Assembly (NCBI GenBank): GCA_937894795.1 | Contig: CALCQV010000141.1 | Coordinates: 1 to 11,199 of the forward strand | Direction: 5' to 3' | Origin: an uncultured Bacteroidales bacterium | GTDB lineage: Bacteria; Bacteroidota; Bacteroidia; Bacteroidales; Lentimicrobiaceae | Length of the DNA: 11,199 bases | Part shown: in pieces, positions 1 through 5,934 of the stretch | Layout of the letters: the number at the start of each line of letters is the position of its first letter | Position numbering within the stretch: position 1 is the first letter of the stretch | Position numbers and translations under genes: made by a program | Notes under the pieces: model-generated | Told to the model about the DNA's origin: nothing | The model's input: only the letters and a program-made list of their open reading frames with translations | Database searches by the model: none

Positions 1-33
1 ATAAGTACGTTATGGTGATAATAGACCTCTTGA

Positions 34-50
34 TTGAGATAAATTCTCAA
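34..50. other. Small hairpin just past the cysH stop
   Basis: TTGAGA (34-39) and TCTCAA (45-50) form a perfect 6-bp stem around a 5-nt loop, 4 nt beyond the cysH stop codon on the reverse strand. No T-run follows in the cysH direction, so this is at best a weak terminator or mRNA 3'-end structure, and it may be chance. Confidence 0.25.
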
Positions 51-54
51 CCTG

Positions 55-765
55 TTAACGTTTGTGCAGTCCACATTCGCGGTTATCAGGATTTTCCCAC
101 CACCAACGGCCTGCCCTGATATCCTCACCCTCAAGGATTGCACGGGTGCATGGTTGACAACCTATGCTTGGAAATCCTTTATCGTGAAGCCTGTTGTAAG
201 GTACATTGTGTGCGTGTATGTAATCCCAAACCTGACTTTCACTCCAGTCAATGAGAGGACTCACTTTAATTAAACCGTTGTTATTATCCCATTCAACCAT
301 CTTCATATCTTTCCTGGTAGGGGCCTGACCTCGTCTAATTCCACAAACCCATGCATCCAAACCTGCGAATGCTCTTCCTAAGGGTTCAACCTTCCTGATG
401 TGACAGCACAATTTCCTGTTCTCTATGCTGTCATAAAACAGATTGATACCTTTAGAATTGACCATATCCTGGACCTTGGTAGCTTCAGGAAAGAAAACGT
501 TTATGTTAATGCTGTACTTTTTAGCTGTCAAATCCAGAAGATCGTATGTTTCAGGGAATAACCTGCCGGTATCTAAAGTAAAAACATAGGCTTTCGTATC
601 TATTGATGCCAACATACCCGTTATAACCTGATCTTCTAATCCAAGGCTGGTTGAAAAACCCACTTTACCCTTAAACGACTTAAACATATAATCCAACACT
701 TTCTCAGCCGACATAGAGCTGAGCAGTTCATTAAGTTTGTTTGCCCGACTTATACCATGTTCCAT
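55..765 (-). CDS. cysH: Assimilatory adenylyl-sulfate (APS/PAPS) reductase, Fe-S type
   Basis: This cytoplasmic enzyme reduces activated sulfate (APS, possibly PAPS) to sulfite using thioredoxin-type reductant, a step in cysteine synthesis. Numbered from the ATG at 765 (236 aa), the N-terminal half carries the PP-loop-type nucleotide site (GFSTSLGLEDQV, about residues 36-47) and the TLDTGRLFPET motif near 63-73. A Cys-Cys pair at about 120-121 and a CxxC at about 203-206 form the four-cysteine [4Fe-4S] signature that marks APS reductases and is absent from the cluster-free PAPS reductases of E. coli type. The C-terminal ECGLH motif (Cys about 231) holds the catalytic cysteine. A longer reading frame begins at a TTG at 798, but that codon lies inside a -7-like promoter box, so I prefer the ATG at 763-765. 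The gene is divergent from mpl. Its usual partners (sulfate adenylyltransferase, transporter) would be beyond position 1. Family assignment is firm; APS versus PAPS preference is inferred from the cysteines. Confidence 0.93.
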   Translation of the reverse strand: MEHGISRANKLNELLSSMSAEKVLDYMFKSFKGKVGFSTSLGLEDQVITGMLASIDTKAYVFTLDTGRLFPETYDLLDLTAKKYSININVFFPEATKVQDMVNSKGINLFYDSIENRKLCCHIRKVEPLGRAFAGLDAWVCGIRRGQAPTRKDMKMVEWDNNNGLIKVSPLIDWSESQVWDYIHAHNVPYNRLHDKGFPSIGCQPCTRAILEGEDIRAGRWWWENPDNRECGLHKR

Positions 766-795
766 TTCTGCTTCAATTAATATCCTATAATTCAA

Positions 796-803
796 CAAAG
801 ATA
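796..803 (-). promoter_or_regulatory. Candidate -7 box of the cysH promoter
   Basis: On the reverse strand this reads TATCTTTG, an exact match to the Bacteroidota -7 consensus TAnnTTTG. It ends 30 nt upstream of the ATG at 765 and overlaps the alternative TTG start at 798. A second exact match, TAGTTTTG, lies at 815-822. I could not find a convincing TTG-type -33 element at the usual spacing for either, so the call rests on the -7 box and its position. Confidence 0.4.
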
Positions 804-980
804 GGCAACAAACACAAAACTAGGATTAAGCTGTACTTATTGTTAGTGAAATCATTTTCTTGCTTCGGTCAATTTGAGAGCCATTAAACTTGTTGGTCAA
901 TCCATTAGCAATAGCGCTGTAATCGCGGCGTGTTTATTTACTCTTTTAATCAGCAGGGGATATGTGAGATTTAAAATTTG

Positions 981-988
981 TACTTTCG
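981..988 (+). promoter_or_regulatory. Candidate -7 box of the mpl promoter
   Basis: TACTTTCG is a one-base variant of the Bacteroidota -7 consensus TAnnTTTG and sits 32 nt before the mpl ATG at 1021. A closely similar variant (TACCTTCG) precedes gyrA at 5885-5892. No clear -33 element is visible upstream. If correct, it places the transcript start after the non-ATG codons that would otherwise extend the mpl frame back to 874. Confidence 0.35.
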
Positions 989-1020
989 TAAACCCTAAAC
1001 AATCAGCTAAAATTCCAAAA

Positions 1021-2388
1021 ATGAGAGTACATTTTATTGCTATAGGAGGCAGTGCCATGCATAATCTGGCTATTGCCCTTCATAATAAAGGATATCAGGT
1101 AACCGGCTCAGATGATGAAATTTTTGAACCGGCACTCACAAGACTTAACAAATGTGGTTTATTACCCGAAAAAATTGGATGGGATTCAGAAAATATTACT
1201 CCTGACCTTGATGCTGTTATTCTTGGAATGCATGCAAAGAATGATAATCCTGAACTCATTAAAGCCAGGCAATCAGGTGTTAAGATATTCTCTTACCCTG
1301 AATACCTCTATGAGCAATCAAAGGATAAAATTAGAATTGTTATAGGAGGCAGTCATGGTAAAACAACCATAACAGCCATGATTCTTCACGTGATGAAAGA
1401 TTTGGGCATAGAAACTGATTATATGGTTGGTGCCCAGTTGGAAGGTTTTGATGTGATGGTCAAGTTATCACATGATGCAAAATATATGGTATTTGAAGGC
1501 GATGAATATCTCACATCAGCCATTGACCGAAGGCCTAAGTTTCACCTCTATCAACCTCATATAGGCCTGATTAGTGGAATTGCCTGGGATCATATCAATG
1601 TTTTTCCAACATTTGAAAACTATAAGGAGCAGTTCAGAATATTTGCCGGGATGATTCCGGATGATGGTACTCTGATCTATTGCGCCGACGATGAAAATGT
1701 AACGGAAATTGCCGATCAGTTGCGGACTTCAAAAACCTTTGCATTCAAGCCATATAACTTGCCTCAATTCACTATAAAACAGGGAATTAGTTATATACAC
1801 CAGCTGAATAATGAAATACCAATGAAGGTGTTTGGGAAACACAATATGCTGAATTTGGAAGGCGCTAAATGCGTTTTGGAGTCTATAGGAGTTCAACCGG
1901 AGGATTTCTACAAGTCAATAAGTACCTTTAAAGGTGCATCAAAACGACTGGAGCTAATTGCATCAGCACCCACCATTAATGTTTATAAGGACTTTGCCCA
2001 TAGTCCATCAAAGCTTAAGGCTACAATAGAAGCTGTAAAAACACAATTTCCTGAAAGAAAACTCATTGCTTGCATGGAATTGCATACCTACAGCAGCTTG
2101 AGCACAGAATTCCTGAAACAATACGCCGGGTGCATGAATAATGCTGATATTGCTATAGTATACTATAACAAGCATGCATTGGAGCTTAAAAAATTGCCAT
2201 TCTTCAATAAGGAACTTGTGATTGAAGCTTTTGGCAGATCTGATATCAGTGTGTTTACCAATGCCGGCGAAATGACCGGATACCTGGAAAAGATTGTTGA
2301 CGGGAACTCCAATCTTCTTATGATGAGCTCCGGTGATTTCGATGGTCTGAATCTTAAACAATTTGGCGCTGAAATTGCAAAACAGTAA
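1021..2388 (+). CDS. mpl: UDP-N-acetylmuramate:L-alanyl-gamma-D-glutamyl-meso-diaminopimelate ligase (murein peptide ligase)
   Basis: This cytoplasmic Mur-ligase-family enzyme joins the recycled murein tripeptide L-Ala-gamma-D-Glu-mDAP to UDP-MurNAc with ATP, returning wall fragments to peptidoglycan synthesis. The 455-aa product starts MRVHFIAIGGSAMHNLA, the MurC/Mpl-type Rossmann-like N-terminal domain. The ATP P-loop GGSHGKTT is at about 109-116. The central domain has FEGDEY (158-163) and GIAWDHINVFPTFENY (186-201). The C-terminal Mur domain has FKGASKRLE (303-311) and DFAHSPSKL (324-332). The SAMHNLA start and FEGDEY motif favour Mpl over MurC, whose wall-synthesis role is related. The frame is open from a TTG at 874, but the extra 49 codons are unlike the family and span the candidate promoter at 981, so the ATG at 1021 is chosen. 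No Shine-Dalgarno sequence is seen. The gene is convergent with clpC across a long gap. Confidence 0.93.
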   Translation: MRVHFIAIGGSAMHNLAIALHNKGYQVTGSDDEIFEPALTRLNKCGLLPEKIGWDSENITPDLDAVILGMHAKNDNPELIKARQSGVKIFSYPEYLYEQSKDKIRIVIGGSHGKTTITAMILHVMKDLGIETDYMVGAQLEGFDVMVKLSHDAKYMVFEGDEYLTSAIDRRPKFHLYQPHIGLISGIAWDHINVFPTFENYKEQFRIFAGMIPDDGTLIYCADDENVTEIADQLRTSKTFAFKPYNLPQFTIKQGISYIHQLNNEIPMKVFGKHNMLNLEGAKCVLESIGVQPEDFYKSISTFKGASKRLELIASAPTINVYKDFAHSPSKLKATIEAVKTQFPERKLIACMELHTYSSLSTEFLKQYAGCMNNADIAIVYYNKHALELKKLPFFNKELVIEAFGRSDISVFTNAGEMTGYLEKIVDGNSNLLMMSSGDFDGLNLKQFGAEIAKQ

Positions 2389-2425
2389 TTTTTCAGTTTA
2401 ACAATAGATTGTAATCAAGGAAGTA

Positions 2426-2451
2426 CCGGTACAAGTATCATTGTGAACCGG
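2426..2451 (+). other. Bulged hairpin downstream of mpl
   Basis: CCGGT (2426-2430) pairs with ACCGG (2447-2451), and ACAA (2431-2434) pairs with TTGT (2441-2444), leaving a 2-nt GA bulge and a 6-nt loop. It begins 38 nt after the mpl stop. It may end or protect the mpl mRNA, but no T-run follows, so it is not a standard intrinsic terminator. Confidence 0.4.
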
Positions 2452-2678
2452 CAATTACATTGCCATTGCAATGAGTAGGATATATTGCTTCATCATACCG
2501 GCATATTGGGAATTCAACAAAACTATATTGTATTTTTCCTCAGTGATACTGTATTTATAGTTGTACCGGCTATTTCATATCAGTCCTTGCCGGGATTATT
2601 TCCCAATTCTTAAGGTGGATTTTTGTAACTAATTGTATTGATACAATCAGCATCGGGTAATGCTTTCTTTTTATCAAG

Positions 2679-2770
2679 TCCAGTACAGGTCCAGTACAGG
2701 TCCAGTATAGCTCCAGTAAAACATGAGAATAACACGACTTGTACTGGAGTTATACTGGAGTTATACTGGA
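2679..2770. repeat. Seven-copy 11-bp repeat array in head-to-head arrangement
   Basis: Four tandem 11-bp units with core TCCAGTA start at 2679, 2690, 2701 and 2712. After a 15-bp spacer (2723-2737), three units in the opposite orientation (core TACTGGA) fill 2738-2748, 2749-2759 and 2760-2770. Forward units are TCCAGTACAGG twice, then TCCAGTATAGC and TCCAGTAAAAC. Read on the other strand, the right arm gives TCCAGTATAAC twice, then TCCAGTACAAG. The 7-bp core is identical in all seven and the last four bases vary. As RNA or single-stranded DNA the arms could fold into a long hairpin with regular internal mismatches. As duplex DNA the 11-bp period puts each core on nearly the same helical face, as in iteron-like protein sites. 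There is no adjacent gene start, replication gene or spacer pattern of CRISPR type. Function is unknown. Confidence 0.9.
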
Positions 2771-2906
2771 GTTGAAACAAATCAATCCCTAATGAATGCT
2801 TGTTTCTATTAGAACCGGTTTCTTAAATTGTATCCTCTCAAAATAAGATTAATCAGTATATTTTATGGGCTTTTGATAAACCAGTAACTATTCAACCTGA
2901 ATACGG

Positions 2907-2924
2907 TACATTGCCATGAATGTA
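2907..2924. other. Small perfect hairpin
   Basis: TACATT (2907-2912) and AATGTA (2919-2924) form a 6-bp stem with a 6-nt loop. TTGCC (2911-2915) can instead pair with GGCAA (2926-2930), so two exclusive foldings exist. With such short stems this may be coincidence. Confidence 0.25.
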
Positions 2925-3030
2925 GGGCAAATTACCTATAACAAATAGAATAACCCACCTGTTGAATTTAAGATTAAGGCACATTGCATCACCTTATATG
3001 GAGCAGAAGTGGTTGATCATGGGTGAGGTC

Positions 3031-3063
3031 AAAAAAAAGAGAGTGAAGTTCAACTCCACCCTC
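3031..3063 (-). terminator. Rho-independent terminator of clpC
   Basis: On the reverse strand, GAGGGTGGAG is followed by a 5-nt loop and CTTCACTCTC, a 10-bp stem with two G-U pairs, then eight consecutive T residues (plus-strand A-run 3031-3038). It starts 23 nt past the clpC stop codon and has the classic stem plus T-tract form. Confidence 0.85.
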
Positions 3064-3086
3064 TTCATCAATAGGTATTGGGCAAA

Positions 3087-5639
3087 TTAATTACCCTGAG
3101 CAATCTCCTCACTGGCCAAATGACTGGTAATAGAGATTTTAAGTTCAGGATTATTTGATTCATAATCAATTAGAATAACATCACCTTCAGTAATCTTTGA
3201 CTTGATAATCTCTTCAGCCAAGGCATCTTCAATATATTTCTGAATGGCACGTTTTAGTGGTCGGGCACCAAATTGAGCATCCCAGCCCTTTTCAACAATG
3301 AAGTCTTTGGCTGCTTCAGTGATCGACATTTGGTAACCCATCTCAGCTATACGACTGAAAAGACTCTTGATCTCAATATCAATAATCTTATGGATATCTT
3401 CTCTTTCAAGCGAATCAAAGATTATAACATCATCAATACGATTAAGGAATTCAGGAGCAAATGATCTTTTGAGTGCATTTTCAATAACACCCGTTGCAAA
3501 TGTTGAACTATTTGAAAGTTTGGCATTTGTTGAAAAGCCTACTCCCTGTCCGAAATCCTTTAACTGGCGTGATCCAATATTGGATGTCATTATGATTATA
3601 GTGTTCTTGAAATCAACTTTTCGACCGAGGCTATCAGTAAGGACACCATCATCAAGTACCTGAAGAAGGATATGGAAAATGTCAGGATGAGCCTTTTCAA
3701 TTTCATCCAACAATACTATGGAATAAGGCTTTCTTCTAACTTTTTCAGGTAATTGGCCACCTTCCTCATAACCCACATATCCCGGAGGTGCTCCAACGAG
3801 CCTTGATACAGCAAACTTCTCCATGTATTCACTCATATCAATACGTACAAGGGCGTCCTCTGAGTCAAAGAGGTACTTGGCAAGAACCTTGGCAAGATGT
3901 GTTTTACCAACACCTGTAGGTCCAAGGAAGATAAAAGTTCCTATGGGTTTGTTCGGATCCTTGAGCCCTGCACGGTTACGGCGAATTGCTTTAACCACTT
4001 TTTTAATTGCATCACCCTGTCCAATCACAGCACCCGACAAGTCGTCTTCCATAGTAATGAGGCGTTCGCTTTCATTTTGTGCAATTCTTTGCACAGGTAC
4101 GCCGGTCATCATGGCAACCACTTCAGCAACATTATCTTCATTTACCTGAACACGATGAATTTTAGATTCTTCCTCCCAGCGGCGCTTTGCATTTTCAAGC
4201 TCTATCAACAGCTTACGTTCATTATCACGATATTTGGCGGCCTCTTCAAACTTTTGGCTATGAATTGCTTTATTTTTCAGTTTCTTAACTTCTTCAATCT
4301 TGTTTTCAAGGTCAAGAATTTCAGAAGGCACCTGCATATTTGTTATATGCACGCGGGCACCTGCTTCATCCAATGCATCAATGGCTTTATCAGGCAGATA
4401 CCTATCAGTTAAATATCTGTTTGTCAGTGTAACACAGGCTTTAATTGCATCAGGTGTATATTGAACCAAGTGATGGTCTTCATATTTTTCCTTGATATTG
4501 TTGAGTATCTCAACAGTCTCTTCAGTAGAAGTGGGATCCACCAGTATCTTTTGGAACCTGCGTTCCAGAGCACCGTCCTTTTCAATATACTGCCTGTACT
4601 CATCAAGGGTAGTAGCACCAATGCATTGTATTTCACCACGGGCAAGTGCCGGTTTGAACATATTTGAGGCATCCAGTGAACCTGAAGCGTTACCTGCGCC
4701 TACAATAGTATGGATTTCGTCAATAAATAGAATGATATCACGATTCTTCTCCAGTTCATTAAGAACGGCTTTCATTCTTTCTTCAAACTGTCCACGGTAT
4801 TTGGTACCTGCAACCAGTGAAGCCAGATCCAGGGTGAATATTCGTTTATTAAACAATACTCTTGACACTTTTCGAGCAATGATTCTAAGTGCTAGGCCTT
4901 CTGCTATAGCAGATTTACCAACACCGGGTTCACCAATTAGAATTGGATTATTCTTTTTTCTGCGTGACAAGATCTGGGCTATACGTTCCAATTCCTTTTC
5001 ACGGCCAACAATTGGGTCAAGCCTGCCTTCTTCACCTGCTTTGGTTAGGTCTCGGCCAAAATTATCAAGTACAGGAGTCTTTGATTTCGAATCAGAGGGA
5101 CGGCGAACACTTGAACCATAACCTCTTCCTTCATCGGGATCATCATCGGCTGAACTGCCCGGTAATTCATCTTTTGGAGCATCAAAGGATATGTTTTCAT
5201 CGTTGCTGATGATTGACTTCAACTCGTCCCTTACAGCTTCATAATCTACCCCATATTTCATCAAAGTACGTGAAACCAGATTGTCTTCATCTTTTAAAAT
5301 GGCCAATAAAACATGCTCTGTACCTATTAACTCACTATTGAAAACCTTAGCTTCAAGATAGGTGAGCTTCAGTGCTCTTTCTGCTTGTTTTACCAATGGC
5401 AGACTTTCTGCCATTTTGTCGTGTTTTGTTGACACGGTAATTGCTTTTTCAATAGATTTCCTTACTTCGCTGATATTGACTGATAATAGATTTAATATCT
5501 GAATGGCCATGCCTTCCCCTTCGCGGATAATACCGAGAAGGAGATGCTCAACCCCTATGTAATCATTGCCTAATCGAAGTGACTCTTCGCGACTGAATGT
5601 TAGTACATCTTTAACTCGTTGTGAGAACTTTGCTTCCAT
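3087..5639 (-). CDS. clpC: ATP-dependent Clp protease ATP-binding subunit ClpC
   Basis: This is a cytoplasmic two-ring AAA+ unfoldase that feeds proteins to the ClpP protease and takes part in stress response and protein quality control. The 850-aa protein has two N-terminal Clp repeats (about 5-75 and 80-145). NBD1 follows with Walker A GEPGVGKS (236-243), Walker B ILFIDE (303-308) and pore loop KYRG (280-283). A UVR-type coiled middle segment spans about 444-481. NBD2 has Walker A GPTGVGKT (573-580), Walker B VLLDE (642-646) and pore loop GYVGY (620-624). A VGF tripeptide at 700-702 sits where ClpC proteins carry the loop that docks on ClpP. The UVR segment and this loop argue for ClpC rather than the disaggregase ClpB, which has a longer middle domain. 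A low-complexity acidic, Ser/Asp-rich linker lies at about 147-190. The gene is divergent from gyrA, with a terminator right behind it. No CIRCE or CtsR-type operator was seen upstream. Length fits the family. Confidence 0.96.
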   Translation of the reverse strand: MEAKFSQRVKDVLTFSREESLRLGNDYIGVEHLLLGIIREGEGMAIQILNLLSVNISEVRKSIEKAITVSTKHDKMAESLPLVKQAERALKLTYLEAKVFNSELIGTEHVLLAILKDEDNLVSRTLMKYGVDYEAVRDELKSIISNDENISFDAPKDELPGSSADDDPDEGRGYGSSVRRPSDSKSKTPVLDNFGRDLTKAGEEGRLDPIVGREKELERIAQILSRRKKNNPILIGEPGVGKSAIAEGLALRIIARKVSRVLFNKRIFTLDLASLVAGTKYRGQFEERMKAVLNELEKNRDIILFIDEIHTIVGAGNASGSLDASNMFKPALARGEIQCIGATTLDEYRQYIEKDGALERRFQKILVDPTSTEETVEILNNIKEKYEDHHLVQYTPDAIKACVTLTNRYLTDRYLPDKAIDALDEAGARVHITNMQVPSEILDLENKIEEVKKLKNKAIHSQKFEEAAKYRDNERKLLIELENAKRRWEEESKIHRVQVNEDNVAEVVAMMTGVPVQRIAQNESERLITMEDDLSGAVIGQGDAIKKVVKAIRRNRAGLKDPNKPIGTFIFLGPTGVGKTHLAKVLAKYLFDSEDALVRIDMSEYMEKFAVSRLVGAPPGYVGYEEGGQLPEKVRRKPYSIVLLDEIEKAHPDIFHILLQVLDDGVLTDSLGRKVDFKNTIIIMTSNIGSRQLKDFGQGVGFSTNAKLSNSSTFATGVIENALKRSFAPEFLNRIDDVIIFDSLEREDIHKIIDIEIKSLFSRIAEMGYQMSITEAAKDFIVEKGWDAQFGARPLKRAIQKYIEDALAEEIIKSKITEGDVILIDYESNNPELKISITSHLASEEIAQGN

Positions 5640-5761
5640 CTAATGTATATCTAAATTTCTTTATCTTCCTTGTATATCTTACTATATTAACGGCTGACTA
5701 ATAAACAATATTTTACAAACATAGTTGCTTTAATAGCGTGTAAAAATGAACCGAGATCAAC

Positions 5762-5794
5762 CAAAAATAGTAAAGTTTTGAATTGTGGCACAAA
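5762..5794 (-). promoter_or_regulatory. Candidate clpC promoter (-33 and -7)
   Basis: Reading the reverse strand, TTTG (5794-5791), a 21-bp spacer and TATTTTTG (5769-5762) match the Bacteroidota promoter layout TTTG-N about 19-TAnnTTTG. The leader to the clpC ATG at 5639 would be roughly 115 nt. A second -7 match, TATGTTTG, lies closer at 5716-5723 but lacks a -33 partner. Confidence 0.4.
5783..5793. promoter_or_regulatory. Palindrome in the clpC/gyrA divergent region
   Basis: TTGTG-G-CACAA is a perfect inverted repeat with one central base, overlapping the candidate -33 element of clpC. Its position between two divergent genes is what an operator would have, but the site is short and no regulator is known from this window. 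Confidence 0.3.
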
Positions 5795-5884
5795 TACAAT
5801 GCCGTATCTGTAAAAATTAAGATAAAGCTGACAAATTTTACGTTTTTCTAACATTATTTCTGCCTACCTTAAAGTAAAATTCCT

Positions 5885-5892
5885 TACCTTCG
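5885..5892 (+). promoter_or_regulatory. Candidate -7 box of the gyrA promoter
   Basis: TACCTTCG is a one-base variant of TAnnTTTG and lies 42 nt before the gyrA ATG. A weak -33-like TTTCTG ends at 5862, 22 bp upstream. An AGGAG at 5904-5908 lies too far from the ATG at 5935 to act as a ribosome binding site for it. Confidence 0.35.
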
Positions 5893-5934
5893 TGTCCCCT
5901 TTTAGGAGCTCATTTCACTAAATAAGACTGAAAA

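Larger units (their letters stand above)
2389..3086. other. Long non-coding gap between convergent mpl and clpC
   Basis: About 700 bp separate two converging gene ends, so no gene promoter is expected here. I see no credible reading frame, tRNA or transposase remnant. The gap does contain the 11-bp repeat array (2679-2770), a bulged hairpin after mpl (2426-2451), a small hairpin (2907-2924), the clpC terminator (3031-3063), a 10-bp direct repeat ACATTGCCAT (2457-2466 and 2908-2917), and five copies of ACCGG in otherwise AT-rich DNA. It could encode a non-coding RNA or be a site for a DNA-binding protein; the sequence does not decide. Confidence 0.6.

Noticed and set aside
2471..2560. 29-codon reading frame in the mpl-clpC gap
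   Set aside because: It is very short, has no ribosome binding site or promoter box of its own that I can see, and its hydrophobic content is expected from AT-rich DNA.
2679..2770. CRISPR array
   Set aside because: Units are 11 bp, directly abutting, and flip orientation; there are no unique spacers of 25-40 bp and no cas genes.
3823..5209. Several 60-210-codon frames on the forward strand inside clpC
   Set aside because: They lie antisense to a strongly conserved gene and their products are low-information sequences with no family features.
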